This document shows positions 23,503-32,092 of a stretch of 47,648 nucleotides of DNA, one piece after another; within the stretch, counting starts at the first letter, position 1; each line of letters opens with the position of its first letter. Origin of the DNA: an uncultured Dorea sp. (GTDB lineage: Bacteria; Bacillota_A; Clostridia; Lachnospirales; Lachnospiraceae); NCBI GenBank assembly GCA_910578865.1, contig CAJTRM010000007.1, positions 1 through 47,648 on the forward strand, given 5' to 3'. The notes beneath the pieces were generated by a model. That model searched no databases. It saw only the letters and a list, made by a program, of their open reading frames with translations, and had not been told where the DNA came from. The translations under genes were made by a program, and so were the position numbers.

Positions 23503-24666
23503 TTAATGTTTGTTTTTTAGTATCTCTACCGCTTTTTCCAGCTGATTGTCAGCCTCCGGGCGGCTCTCGTCATACTGATACTCTACTTCCACATCAGGAG
23601 CAACTCCTTTTCCGTCAATGCGCCTGCCCTTCGGAGTAAAGTATTCGGCAGTCGTCAGCTTTACGCACGTACCGTCCCTCAAGTTGTACAGATTCTGAAC
23701 CACTCCTTTTCCATAGCTCTTTGTACCGACAATCTCTCCTCTTTCATAATCCTGGACTGCAGCAGCAAATATTTCAGATGCACTGGCACTCTGTCCGTTA
23801 ATCAGAACAGTGATCGGCATCTTTATCTGTTCCTTGCTGTCGGATAAGTATTCCTTTCGCTCTCCGTTTTTACCTTCCGTATAAACGATCAATCCTTTCG
23901 GGAGAATCAAATCGAGCATCTCACAGACAATCTCCAGATTGCCTCCCGGATTATTGCGAAGATCGATCACAAGACTCCTGGCTCCCTGGTTTTCCAGGTT
24001 ATCCAATGCTTCCTTATACTGTCCGTAAGTAACCGAGTCAAACTCTGATACGGCAAGATACCCGATGTCATTTTCCATCATCCGGCAGGCTACTGTCTGC
24101 TTCTCGACCACATCTCTGGTTACAGTGACCGTAATTTCCTGATTATCGCTCCCCCGGATGACCGTAAGGTTAACATCTGTCCCCCGCTCGCCCTTAATAT
24201 CATTGACCACTTTATTAATATCCTGGCCGGTTACCTCCTTCCCGTCAACCTTATACAGCAGATCCCCGTCCTTAAGGCCCGCGTCCATAGCCGGAGAATC
24301 CTCATAAATACGGATCAGGGTGATAACCCCTGTGTCTTTGTCCTGGCTGAGCAATGCTCCTATCCCATTAAACTGACCGCTCAGGCCCTCACTAAGCTGC
24401 CTGGTCTCTTCCTCATCATAATATGTGGAATACGGATCGCCCAGGGCCTCTAAATACCCCTTATAGATCCCTTCCTCCAGATCCTCTGCTTCTGTTTCAC
24501 CAAGATAAGTTTCGTCTATCAATCCTCTTAACTGAAAAAGTTTATACACTGTCCTTCCGGATATTACCCTGGAACCGAATCCGAAAGAAACAGCGCCTAT
24601 TAACACCAAAGTTACGAGGGCGCCCAGAAGCGCCCCCTGCATAAATCTTTTTTTATTGTTCAACAT
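23503..24666 (-). CDS. S41 family carboxy-terminal processing protease (CtpA-like)
   Basis: The 387-aa protein has an N-terminal membrane anchor (about residues 10-32), a PDZ domain (about 95-180: GIGALLSQDKDTGVITLIRI, SPAMDAGLKDGDLLYKVDG) and the S41 core. The catalytic serine lies in NGQSASASEIFAAA and the lysine in TKSYGKGVVQN. It follows the M23 hydrolase gene by 14 nt. In other Gram-positives CtpB-type proteases act in spore signalling or trim wall enzymes; here it may process the adjacent hydrolase, which is inference from context. Confidence 0.92.
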   Translation of the reverse strand: MLNNKKRFMQGALLGALVTLVLIGAVSFGFGSRVISGRTVYKLFQLRGLIDETYLGETEAEDLEEGIYKGYLEALGDPYSTYYDEEETRQLSEGLSGQFNGIGALLSQDKDTGVITLIRIYEDSPAMDAGLKDGDLLYKVDGKEVTGQDINKVVNDIKGERGTDVNLTVIRGSDNQEITVTVTRDVVEKQTVACRMMENDIGYLAVSEFDSVTYGQYKEALDNLENQGARSLVIDLRNNPGGNLEIVCEMLDLILPKGLIVYTEGKNGERKEYLSDSKEQIKMPITVLINGQSASASEIFAAAVQDYERGEIVGTKSYGKGVVQNLYNLRDGTCVKLTTAEYFTPKGRRIDGKGVAPDVEVEYQYDESRPEADNQLEKAVEILKNKH

Positions 24667-24680
24667 TCTTCAATCCAATC

Positions 24681-25811
24681 TTAAAGATAATTCATCGGGT
24701 TTACCGGAGTCCCTCCCGACATGACCTGAAAATGCAGGTGAGGTCCGGTTGAATTGCCGGTCGTTCCCACTGCTGCTATGTTCTGTCCTTTGCTGACGGT
24801 CGTTCCCGCCTTCACATAAAGTTTATGACAGTGCATATAGATTGTCTGAAGCCCGTTCCCATGATTGATCACAATACGGTTTCCGGCCTTTCCACTGTAG
24901 CCGGAAGAGACAACTGTACCTCCGGCTGCCGCATAGATAGGCGTTCCGGTAGGCGCTGCAAAGTCAACCCCTTTATGATTCGTACTTGCTCCTGCAAGCG
25001 GCTGCTTCCGCCATCCAAATGTACTTGAAATACGGCTGTAGCCCGGACACGGATGTGTAAAAGTACCGTTGCCGCTCACAACCGAAGCGCCCGCACTGTT
25101 TGAATAAGAAGAAGCTTTTTCCTTCTGTTTCCTTGCGGCCTCCTCAGCGGCCTTTCTTGCAGCCTCCGCCGCAGCCTCCAGAGCCGCCAGTTTCTTCGCA
25201 TTTTCACCGATCTCAGCGTCCAGGCTGCTGATCTCCGAGCTCTTACTTGCAATCAGTTCCTCCAGAGAAGTCTGCTTTGCGATCAACTCATTCTGAAGTT
25301 CTTCCATCTCTGCATACTCTGCCTGAAGAGCCGCCTCCTGTTCCTTAACGGTTTTTACAATCTCCTGGAACTGTACAAGCATATCTCTGTCATATTCAGA
25401 GATTGACGAGATATACTCTGCATTACTCAGAAAATCACTCAGTGACTTTGACTCGATCAAAATCTGGAAGAACTGCGTGTTGCCGTTCTCATACATATAT
25501 TTGATCCGCTTCTTCATGTCCTCATACTGGTCATTCTCGTCTATCTGAGCCTGAATCAACTCTTCTTCCTTGAGATCGATCTCTTCTTCCTTATCAGTAA
25601 TCTTTTTCTCCATCTCCTCAATATCAGCCAGAATAGAATCCAACTGTGCAGAAAGAGATTTCTTTTCAGCTTCCGCCTCGGCCTTTTGGGATTTTAACTC
25701 TTCACCCTTTTTCTTTACGTCACTGATCTCAGACGCCTCTGCCTGTACTGCCATTCCCATACACAGCACAAAAACAAGCAAAATACTTAATAGTTTCTTA
25801 CCTCGCATCAT
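24681..25811 (-). CDS. Secreted coiled-coil M23 peptidase (EnvC/PcsB-like wall hydrolase)
   Basis: The 376-aa protein has a signal peptide (about residues 1-26, cleaved near VQAEA-SE), a long charged coiled coil (about 28-225) and a C-terminal LytM/M23 domain. The zinc ligands are visible in NHKGVDFAAPTGTP (H-x3-D) and GPHLHFQV (H-x-H). This architecture matches EnvC and PcsB-like proteins, which sit outside the membrane and are activated by FtsEX. Its place directly after ftsX strongly supports that pairing. The M23 site looks complete, so it could itself cut peptidoglycan. Confidence 0.92.
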   Translation of the reverse strand: MMRGKKLLSILLVFVLCMGMAVQAEASEISDVKKKGEELKSQKAEAEAEKKSLSAQLDSILADIEEMEKKITDKEEEIDLKEEELIQAQIDENDQYEDMKKRIKYMYENGNTQFFQILIESKSLSDFLSNAEYISSISEYDRDMLVQFQEIVKTVKEQEAALQAEYAEMEELQNELIAKQTSLEELIASKSSEISSLDAEIGENAKKLAALEAAAEAARKAAEEAARKQKEKASSYSNSAGASVVSGNGTFTHPCPGYSRISSTFGWRKQPLAGASTNHKGVDFAAPTGTPIYAAAGGTVVSSGYSGKAGNRIVINHGNGLQTIYMHCHKLYVKAGTTVSKGQNIAAVGTTGNSTGPHLHFQVMSGGTPVNPMNYL

Positions 25812-25833
25812 AATATACCCCCTGATAATGCTG

Positions 25834-25862
25834 ATTATACTCCTTGTACATTGTTATTTACA
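25834..25862 (-). promoter_or_regulatory. Possible promoter before the M23 hydrolase gene
   Basis: A perfect TATAAT lies 17 nt after TGTAAA, a weak 3/6 -35, in the 62-nt gap between ftsX and the hydrolase gene. It could give extra expression of the hydrolase and protease. Confidence 0.3.
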
Positions 25863-25873
25863 CTTTCCGTTCT

Positions 25874-26782
25874 CTATACTTTCAAATGTTTTCTGATAGT
25901 AAAGAAACTCCCCACGAAACCAATACCCACGCCCAGGGCAATGCCTACCGGGAGAAGTATTCTGTATACCTGCACCACCGGCAGGAAATCAATAATGTTG
26001 TTCAAAAGGCTGAACCTTCCCATAATATAATCAACCGCTTTATCATACATAAAATACAACATGGTAAGCGGAATGATTGCCCCTACGATACCTATAAGTA
26101 ATCCTTCAAACACAAACGGCGCCCGGACAAATCCATCCTTTGCCCCTATGTATTTCATAATTGCAATCTCCTCACGCCTTACAGTAATACCCATAGTAAC
26201 CGTATTACTGATCAGGAAAACGGATACCGCAAGCAGAATTACGATAATTGCCACTGATATGTATCCCACCAGCTTATTCACACTGGTCAGCGTCTTTGCA
26301 ACCACATCGGACTTATTGACCTTCCTTACGCCTTCCAGCCCTTCTGCAAAGGCAACTACATCCTTCTGCTTCGCCACATCAGCCATATAGACCTCATAGT
26401 TATCGGAATTCGCCAGAGGGTTATCATTCTTAAACCCTTCTGCCGCATCCTTGGAATCCCCGAAATAATTTTCCTGGAAGGAATCCCATGCCTCCTCGGC
26501 GCTGACATAATTTACTTTCAGAACTCCATCGGCCTTCTCCAGCTGCTTACCGATCTCATCCTTCTGTGCGTCTGTAGCCTGCTCATCAAAAAGCACAGTG
26601 ATCGCTACACCTTCCTCTGCCTTCTCCACAATATAATTAAAGTTGATTACAATGGAGAAGAAAAGGCCGAACAGGAAGATACAAGCCGCCATCGTCGCAA
26701 TGGACGCAATGGAAAACATCTTATTTCTTCCTATGTTCTTTACACCTTGTTTCATCGTATATCCAAATGTACTAATCCTCAT
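25874..26782 (-). CDS. ftsX: Cell-division ABC transporter permease FtsX
   Basis: The 302-aa protein starts at the ATG at 26782, overlapping ftsE by 11 nt and preceded by AGGTGG. It has one N-terminal helix (about residues 24-46), an extracellular domain (about 50-165, rich in charged residues), and three C-terminal helices (about 175-290) around the TVTMGITVRREEIAIMKYIG segment typical of FtsX. It does not transport a substrate but relays ATP hydrolysis by FtsE to an outside hydrolase, here most likely the M23 protein encoded next. Confidence 0.93.
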   Translation of the reverse strand: MRISTFGYTMKQGVKNIGRNKMFSIASIATMAACIFLFGLFFSIVINFNYIVEKAEEGVAITVLFDEQATDAQKDEIGKQLEKADGVLKVNYVSAEEAWDSFQENYFGDSKDAAEGFKNDNPLANSDNYEVYMADVAKQKDVVAFAEGLEGVRKVNKSDVVAKTLTSVNKLVGYISVAIIVILLAVSVFLISNTVTMGITVRREEIAIMKYIGAKDGFVRAPFVFEGLLIGIVGAIIPLTMLYFMYDKAVDYIMGRFSLLNNIIDFLPVVQVYRILLPVGIALGVGIGFVGSFFTIRKHLKV

Positions 26783-27458
26783 TACTATACCCACCTTTTT
26801 TCTCGTCGCTGACAATCACACCCTTTTTCATTGTCACGACTCGCTTCTTCATCTCGTTTACAATCTCCTGGTTGTGCGTAACGACTACTACAGTCGTCCC
26901 CCTGTCATTTGCTTCCTCCAGAAGTTTCATAATCTCCCATGAATTTGTCGGATCCAGGTTACCGGTAGGCTCATCTGCCAGAAGAATAGCCGGCTCATTT
27001 ACAATTGCTCTTGCAATTGCAACTCTCTGCTGTTCTCCACCGGACAGCTCTTTCGGAAAAGATTTGTACTTCTGTGCCAGACCCACCAGCGACAAAGCCG
27101 CAGGAACCTTTTTCTTGATCACTCGGCCCGGAGTCTCTGTAACTCTCTGTGCAAACGCAATATTTTCATAAATATTCCGATCCTTAAGCAGGCGGAAGTC
27201 CTGGAACACAACTCCAAGGTTTCTTCTGTACATAGCAACCTTTCTATGTCTCATGCGATTCAGGTTATTTCCATTTACTGTAATTGTCCCGGATGTCGGA
27301 TCCAGCTCCTTCATAATCAAGCGGATCAGCGTAGATTTACCAGAACCGCTGTCTCCTACAATAAAAACAAATTCGCCCTGTTCAATCTTCAGATTGACTC
27401 CATTTAAGGCAGCAACCCCTTTTGAGTACTCTTTCGTTACTTCTTTTAATTCAATCAT
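26772..27458 (-). CDS. ftsE: Cell-division ABC ATPase FtsE
   Basis: The 228-aa ATPase has a Walker A (GDSGSGKST), Q-loop (VVFQDFRLL), signature (LSGGEQQRVAIARA), Walker B (ILLADEPTGNLDP) and H-loop (VVTHNQ), all intact. The LLKDRNIYENIAF segment is typical of FtsE. It is 16 nt downstream of a PucR/CdaR-like regulator and overlaps ftsX. Confidence 0.95.
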   Translation of the reverse strand: MIELKEVTKEYSKGVAALNGVNLKIEQGEFVFIVGDSGSGKSTLIRLIMKELDPTSGTITVNGNNLNRMRHRKVAMYRRNLGVVFQDFRLLKDRNIYENIAFAQRVTETPGRVIKKKVPAALSLVGLAQKYKSFPKELSGGEQQRVAIARAIVNEPAILLADEPTGNLDPTNSWEIMKLLEEANDRGTTVVVVTHNQEIVNEMKKRVVTMKKGVIVSDEKKGGYSNED

Positions 27459-27474
27459 ATGTTCCTCCTAATTA

Positions 27475-28563
27475 CTAATACTCCAGCGACTCCATGTACT
27501 TCATATACTTCACAACCATAAGGGCTATCTTAAAAGTAATGGCATCTTCGAATACCCGAAGATCAAGTCCTGTACTCTTCTGAAGTTTGTCGAGACGATA
27601 AACCAGCGTATTGCGGTGAATATACAGTTGTCTGGAAGTCTCGGAAACATTCAGGTTATTCTCAAAGAATTTGTTGATCGTCGTCAACGTCTCCTCATCG
27701 AAATCATCCGGTGATTTCCCCTCAAAAATCTCTCGGATAAACATTTTGCAAAGCGGAATCGGAAGCTGATAGATCAGACGGCCGATACCCAGAGCACTGT
27801 ACGCAATAATACTCTTTTCTCCGAAAAATATCTTGCCTACATCAAGCGCAAGCTTTGCTTCCTTATATGACTTTGACACTTCCTTAATGTCATTGACGAC
27901 AGTTCCGTAAGCAATCAAAATATCTTCTTCTCCGTCGTTCCTCAGCAGATCATAAAAATTCTGAGCTACCTTCTCAAGCTCTGCGTGTCCGTCATTCGCC
28001 TCCAGCTCTTTTACAACTATAATATTCTTTTCATCGACCGCTGTTACAAAATCTCTGGCCTTTCCGCCCAGAAGCGCCCGGACATTGTCGAGGGCACTGC
28101 TGTCCTTTTCATGCTTTGTCTCAATAATAAAGATAACACGTCTGACCTCTGTGTCAATATGTAATTTTTTGGCACGGTTATAAATATCCACCAGAAGCAG
28201 ATTATCAAGCAGAAGATTTTTTACAAAATTATCTTTGTCAAACCTCTCTTTATATGCAACCAGGAGATTCTGTATCTGAAAAACCGCAATCTTTCCCAAC
28301 ATATACACATCGTCTCCGCCGCCATTTGCCAGAAGTATATACTCCAGCTGGTGTTCGTCAAAAATTTTAAAGAACTGATATCCCTGGACAACCTGACTAT
28401 CTGCCGGTGATTCCACAAATGAGACAATCTCTTCCTCATAGTTCTTCTGTTCTGAAAATGTACTTGCAAGAGACTTACCGTCCGTGTCCATCACACAAAA
28501 GTCAATTCTTGTAATCCCTTTCAATCCTTCAATTGTATTTTGAAGTATTTGATTAGATATCAT
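27475..28563 (-). CDS. PucR/CdaR-type helix-turn-helix regulator
   Basis: The 362-aa protein ends in a PucR C-terminal HTH (NKFFENNLNVSETSRQLYIH, then RNTLVYRLDKLQKSTGLDLR). The central region (about 200-290) carries a GGDEF-like fold segment common in CdaR proteins (ILIAYGTVVNDIKEVSKSYKEA). The N-terminal 120 residues look like a sensory domain with no clear match. It is the first gene of the ftsEX-M23-S41 operon, so it is a candidate regulator of that module. The signal is unknown. A long inverted repeat lies just upstream. Confidence 0.85.
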   Translation of the reverse strand: MISNQILQNTIEGLKGITRIDFCVMDTDGKSLASTFSEQKNYEEEIVSFVESPADSQVVQGYQFFKIFDEHQLEYILLANGGGDDVYMLGKIAVFQIQNLLVAYKERFDKDNFVKNLLLDNLLLVDIYNRAKKLHIDTEVRRVIFIIETKHEKDSSALDNVRALLGGKARDFVTAVDEKNIIVVKELEANDGHAELEKVAQNFYDLLRNDGEEDILIAYGTVVNDIKEVSKSYKEAKLALDVGKIFFGEKSIIAYSALGIGRLIYQLPIPLCKMFIREIFEGKSPDDFDEETLTTINKFFENNLNVSETSRQLYIHRNTLVYRLDKLQKSTGLDLRVFEDAITFKIALMVVKYMKYMESLEY

Positions 28564-28589
28564 ATTCCATCTCCTCCACCCTTTTCAAT

Positions 28590-28635
28590 ATGCATTTTTC
28601 ACAACAAAATATAATTTTCTTCTGTAAAAATGCAT
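28590..28635. promoter_or_regulatory. Long-spaced inverted repeat upstream of the PucR-like gene
   Basis: ATGCATTTTT (28590-28599) and AAAAATGCAT (28626-28635) are perfect 10-bp arms 26 nt apart, 27 nt before the regulator's ATG. The spacing would suit a dimer contacting two DNA turns, perhaps the regulator itself. No clear -35/-10 pair was found here. Confidence 0.45.
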
Positions 28636-28677
28636 ACTTCTAGAACATATACTAATACATATTTACAAAAAAAGAAA

Positions 28678-28708
28678 GAGGAAATCACATTTTATTGTTA
28701 ATTTCCTC
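28678..28708. terminator. Bidirectional terminator after the WecB/TagA-like gene
   Basis: GAGGAAAT (28678-28685) pairs with ATTTCCTC (28701-28708). On the minus strand TTTCTTTTTTT follows, giving a strong U tract; on the plus strand AGTTTTTTAC follows. The remainder of the 28564-28778 gap is AT-rich with no ORF. Confidence 0.75.
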
Positions 28709-28778
28709 AGTTTTTTACACATAATTTAGTTTTCAGACAATGTACATAGTAACCAAAAATATATAGCTTATTTTTTTC

Positions 28779-29477
28779 TTATTTTTCCTTCCCGGCGTCT
28801 TCTCCTGAATTACGCTTTCTTTTTTCCATCTCTTTTTTAAAGATCCTTTTTACCAAAAACTGAGTCACCTTTCCTCCGGCAATCCTCTGTCTGCACACAG
28901 GAAGCATCTCTTTCCCGAGTCCAAGCAAGATACGGGCGTTCAGAAGGCTCTTATTCCTCACTGCAAAATCCTCCTGCAGAGGCGAAGACAGCACAGACAA
29001 AATGCAGTCAATCTCTGCACCGTTGATCGCATTCACCAGCATATCGTCAGCACGATTTGCTGCAGAGACTTTGGCCATGCCGCTCACTTGGATTCCGCTG
29101 TAATATCTCTCCAGATAATCGTAAAGGGTTCTTCCTTCCTCCTCCGATTCCACCAGAAGATATGTCCGCTTATGATTCTTATGAAGAAATCTTAAGAACA
29201 TTTTAATATAAAGACGGTTCTCCGTCTCCTGCAGAAATCTTCTCTCTGTAACATCTGCGGCCTCGAGAATCATCTTATCCCCTGCAAGCACGAGATCAAA
29301 CCCGCAGACCTCTTCTTTAAGGCCTGACTCCGCATCCATGTCCATAAGAGCATCTACGGTCACCATATCAACAATATTCATCAGCTCAGACTCCATATAA
29401 TCTACAGATTCCTTCATTGCTTCTTTGGCCGTATAATTATCTATATATATACCCAATACATTTATCTTACTGCCCAT
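28779..29477 (-). CDS. WecB/TagA/CpsF (GT26)-like protein, degenerate active site
   Basis: Starting at the ATG at 29477 (AGGTGGGG 4 nt upstream) the protein is 232 aa. The N-terminus INVLGIYIDNYTAKEAM and the general order of helices and strands match the WecB/TagA/CpsF glycosyltransferase family, which adds ManNAc to lipid-linked sugars. Two motifs are altered: the usual T-x-N-A is VTVDAL, and the p-D-G-x-G loop carrying the base is LAGDKMI. A basic C-terminal tail (KRIFKKEMEKRKRNSG) could touch the membrane, as TagA does. It may be an inactive or re-specialised relative. No partner cell-wall genes adjoin it. Confidence 0.6.
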   Translation of the reverse strand: MGSKINVLGIYIDNYTAKEAMKESVDYMESELMNIVDMVTVDALMDMDAESGLKEEVCGFDLVLAGDKMILEAADVTERRFLQETENRLYIKMFLRFLHKNHKRTYLLVESEEEGRTLYDYLERYYSGIQVSGMAKVSAANRADDMLVNAINGAEIDCILSVLSSPLQEDFAVRNKSLLNARILLGLGKEMLPVCRQRIAGGKVTQFLVKRIFKKEMEKRKRNSGEDAGKEK

Positions 29478-29590
29478 ATGTCCCCACCTGCTATGATTCT
29501 TCTTCAGTTTTTTGATTATAGCAAAAGGATTTTGTAACTTCAACCTTTATCTCAAATTGTTCACACTTCTTAATATTCGTAATAATTTCG

Positions 29591-29785
29591 TTACTTTTTT
29601 AAAGCCTCCCTCTTTTTTCTCGCAAGGATTCCTCCGATACGCCCGGTCTCTTTTGCAGAGAGAGAACGCCATCCGTCCTCCATAACTCTGTCCAGAAGTC
29701 CTAATTCTTCTGCAATTTCGTATTTCATCTTCTCTTCCCGCGTCAACTCGTCTAATTGAATCGGTTTATTCTTTTTCGCTGCCAT
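29591..29785 (-). CDS. Alpha/beta-type small acid-soluble spore protein
   Basis: The 64-aa product has the SASP core: KYEIAEELGLLDRVMEDGWR (with the E-I-A site cut by the germination protease GPR) and SLSAKETGRIGGILARKKRE. These proteins coat and protect spore DNA and supply amino acids at germination. A GGGGT site lies 9 nt before the ATG. Upstream on the minus strand a GTATA box and an AATACTT box about 17 nt apart weakly resemble a sigma-G promoter. Its presence indicates an endospore former. Confidence 0.85.
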   Translation of the reverse strand: MAAKKNKPIQLDELTREEKMKYEIAEELGLLDRVMEDGWRSLSAKETGRIGGILARKKREALKK

Positions 29786-29884
29786 TTTGCCTTACCCCTT
29801 TCACTTTCAAGATGCTATAAGTATTGACACGTTAAAAAAATATATACACGAACAGATGAAGTCTGACTGCTGCCTCCAGTCGAA

Positions 29885-29918
29885 GAAAGGGAGGATACCT
29901 CACGGCATCCTCCCTTTC
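29885..29918 (-). terminator. Hairpin after pspC
   Basis: GAAAGGGAGGAT and ATCCTCCCTTTC form a perfect 12-bp stem with a 10-nt loop, directly downstream of pspC. On the minus strand TTCG follows rather than a U run, so the strong stem alone must do the work, or it may instead stabilise the mRNA end. Confidence 0.6.
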
Positions 29919-29930
29919 CCGAAGATTAAT

Positions 29931-30122
29931 TTATGTTCTTGGCAGCTCCGGGATAATAATTGCCGCAATAAAGTAGGCAAGAACCGCGGAACCGGTACAA
30001 GCTAAAAGTACCATCCCTAACCGAATCAATGTAGGGTCAACATTAAAATATTCTGCAATCCCCCCGCATACACCGCAAATCATACGGTTATCACGGGATC
30101 TGTATAGTCGTTTCTGCTCCAT
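29931..30122 (-). CDS. PspC-domain membrane protein
   Basis: The 63-aa protein is a minimal PspC domain: KRLYRSRDNRMICGVCGGIA, EYFNVDPTLIRLGMVLLA and one C-terminal helix. PspC proteins sense or respond to membrane stress and often control partner DUF4097-type proteins. It is the last gene of the padR operon, 52 nt after the DUF4097 gene. Confidence 0.9.
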   Translation of the reverse strand: MEQKRLYRSRDNRMICGVCGGIAEYFNVDPTLIRLGMVLLACTGSAVLAYFIAAIIIPELPRT

Positions 30123-30174
30123 ATTATTTTCCTCCTTTTATAATTCTGAACCTTCGTTTACCATTTCCGACAGA

Positions 30175-30990
30175 TTACCGGAAATTCACGGTAACGTTAC
30201 CGATACCACATTCAATATCCATACTCTTGCCGGCGTGATTATCTATTTCTGTGTTCCTTGCCAGACCGGAATACTCACGTTCTCCACATGTAACCTGCCC
30301 GATATCACAGCCGATATCATAATTATAATCACTTTCACTTCCTGCCATATTACACTCGATGTTTCCGACTCCGGTCTCTATGTCAAGCTCCCTCTCCACA
30401 TCTCCGGATGCCGCAATCTCACCGGTACCGCACTCAAAGCCTGCCTCATCTGCCCTAAATTCGTCAATAACCGCGCTTCCCGCTCCCACTTTGACAGACA
30501 AGTCACGGGCACAGACAGACTCTACATAAAGTTCACCGACGCCTACCTGCATAGACACCTCATCAAACCGCATTTCCCTTGGAACATACAGATAGATCGT
30601 TCCGATACCTGCATTCACAATGTGCCTGATATGCTCTGAGGTCTCCAGCTTCAACTCTCTTCCATCCATATAGCAGCGAAACTTAAGCTTCTCGCTGATT
30701 CCGTCGGTCTCCACCCTCACATCAGGGCTGTCAGAGACCAGGATCTCAACCTTTCCTGCTGCAATATCCATGTCAATCTCGTTTACTTCCTGATAGCTTT
30801 CCACAATGTCCTCTGCAATGTACTTTGAAGCATCTACCGATCTTCTGTCCACCCACCCGATTCCGTACGGGAAATACTCAGACATAGTCTCTACCGTAAC
30901 CCCAAGCCCGAAAGCCGCCGCACAGCATACCACACCGATTCCCGCTGTTATTGCACAGGTAATCCAGAATACTTTCCATCCTTTTTTCAT
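30175..30990 (-). CDS. DUF4097 beta-solenoid-like envelope protein
   Basis: The 271-aa protein has one N-terminal helix (about residues 6-30) and a large outside domain with repeated G-x-G turn motifs (QVGVGELYVES, KVGAGSAVIDEF, ECGTGEIAASG, ETGVGNIECNM, ECGIGNVTVNF). This repetitive beta pattern is the DUF4097/LiaG-like adhesin fold. Such proteins commonly sit with PspC and DUF1700 proteins under PadR control. Role unknown, probably in envelope stress. It is 3 nt after the DUF1700 gene. Confidence 0.88.
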   Translation of the reverse strand: MKKGWKVFWITCAITAGIGVVCCAAAFGLGVTVETMSEYFPYGIGWVDRRSVDASKYIAEDIVESYQEVNEIDMDIAAGKVEILVSDSPDVRVETDGISEKLKFRCYMDGRELKLETSEHIRHIVNAGIGTIYLYVPREMRFDEVSMQVGVGELYVESVCARDLSVKVGAGSAVIDEFRADEAGFECGTGEIAASGDVERELDIETGVGNIECNMAGSESDYNYDIGCDIGQVTCGEREYSGLARNTEIDNHAGKSMDIECGIGNVTVNFR

Positions 30991-30993
30991 AGT

Positions 30994-31677
30994 CTAACTC
31001 ACCGCCTTTCTCTCAAAAGGTCTTCTGCAGATCCATACGATTCCCCGGCATATTCCCGGAAATACAGTAATACAAATCTTAACAGCCGCCACGGTTCCGA
31101 TCACACCGATTACCGTAAGGATCAGGCCCGTGCCGATAAGTCCAAGCCCTACTGCCAGGTGAGGGATCAGAAGCGTGATCCCGGTGACTACCAGCACAAT
31201 TCCCACGATTGCCAGTGCAACTGCAACTCCCAACAGCGCAAGAAATATCCCAAACGCAGCTGCCAGGCACGCAAGCACAGTTGCTATAGCTGCACCTGCA
31301 AGGGGTAAGACAATAGGCGCTCCAATAACTATAACGGCTATGATCAAAAGAAGCTTTCCTGCATTGTTCGTCTTTGGAGGCTCTGTGCTGCTCTGATATT
31401 CATACCGTCCGGCAGGCATCTCTTTCTCCCGAAACTGTGGGTCGCTGTACCCATTCTCTGTAAACTCCCCACGGTCTTTTGCATTTTCCTTCATATCGGC
31501 TTTGATATTGGCGGCCACCTTCTTCGGGCTCTCCAACTCGTCAATGACCTGCTGCTCATTCTCAGGACCTGCATCGTCAAAGTAATCGTTGTAATACTGC
31601 ATTGCCTCTCTTCTTTCTTCTACCGGTATATCCTGTAAAAATGCGGCCAATTCTGTCATAAACTCTGTGCGGTTCAT
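30994..31677 (-). CDS. DUF1700-family membrane protein
   Basis: The 227-aa protein begins with the DUF1700 signature (MNRTEFMTELAAFLQDIPVE, REAMQYYNDYFDDAGPENE) in the cytosolic N-terminal 90 residues, followed by about four tightly packed Gly/Ala/Val/Ile-rich helices. The start overlaps the padR stop by 4 nt (ATGA). In related operons this protein is co-controlled by PadR and partners the DUF4097 protein. Confidence 0.9.
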   Translation of the reverse strand: MNRTEFMTELAAFLQDIPVEERREAMQYYNDYFDDAGPENEQQVIDELESPKKVAANIKADMKENAKDRGEFTENGYSDPQFREKEMPAGRYEYQSSTEPPKTNNAGKLLLIIAVIVIGAPIVLPLAGAAIATVLACLAAAFGIFLALLGVAVALAIVGIVLVVTGITLLIPHLAVGLGLIGTGLILTVIGVIGTVAAVKICITVFPGICRGIVWICRRPFERKAVS

Positions 31678-31997
31678 ATGGTCACACCTCCCTCAAACAT
31701 TTCATTAATCTTCTTCGAATAGTTTTTCCACTCTACACGGTACAGATTCAACTGTGCCATTCCTTTCTCCGTTACTTTATAATAACGTCTGTTGCGGCCG
31801 TCAAACTGCAGGTCATATACCTCAAGACATTCATCCTTCTGCAATCTCCTTAAAACCGGATACAATGTAGATTCAGATACTTCAATTGCTTTTCTGACGT
31901 CCTGAGTAATCTTGTACCCATAGGTTCCTTCCCTCTCTCTTGACACGACCGCTAATACAATCGCATCCAAAAGAGCCGCGCCGGTATTAAATACCAT
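31674..31997 (-). CDS. PadR-family transcriptional repressor
   Basis: The 107-aa protein is a PadR winged helix (LDAIVLAVVSREREGTYGYK, VSESTLYPVLRRLQKDECLE, GRNRRYYKVTEKGMAQL) with a short C-terminal dimerisation helix. It overlaps the DUF1700 gene by 4 nt and heads a four-gene operon. Its own promoter is a consensus one carrying a perfect palindrome between the boxes, pointing to autorepression. RBS AAGGGGTG lies just before the ATG. Confidence 0.92.
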   Translation of the reverse strand: MVFNTGAALLDAIVLAVVSREREGTYGYKITQDVRKAIEVSESTLYPVLRRLQKDECLEVYDLQFDGRNRRYYKVTEKGMAQLNLYRVEWKNYSKKINEMFEGGVTI

Positions 31998-32040
31998 ATC
32001 TTCACCCCTTTGCTTATGTAATGTAATATTGTTTTGTTTT

Positions 32041-32065
32041 CTATATTATATGATGTATAATATAG
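32041..32065. promoter_or_regulatory. PadR operator
   Basis: CTATATTAT and ATAATATAG are perfect 9-bp arms separated by 7 nt (ATGATGT). The site covers the -10 box and most of the spacer of the padR promoter, so bound PadR would exclude RNA polymerase. Confidence 0.65.
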
Positions 32066-32073
32066 TTTGTCAA
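32045..32073 (-). promoter_or_regulatory. Consensus promoter of the padR operon
   Basis: On the minus strand TTGACA and TATAAT, both perfect, are 17 nt apart. A promoter this strong implies that the operon is normally held off by its repressor. Confidence 0.85.
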
Positions 32074-32092
32074 CACATATTATATATTTTTT

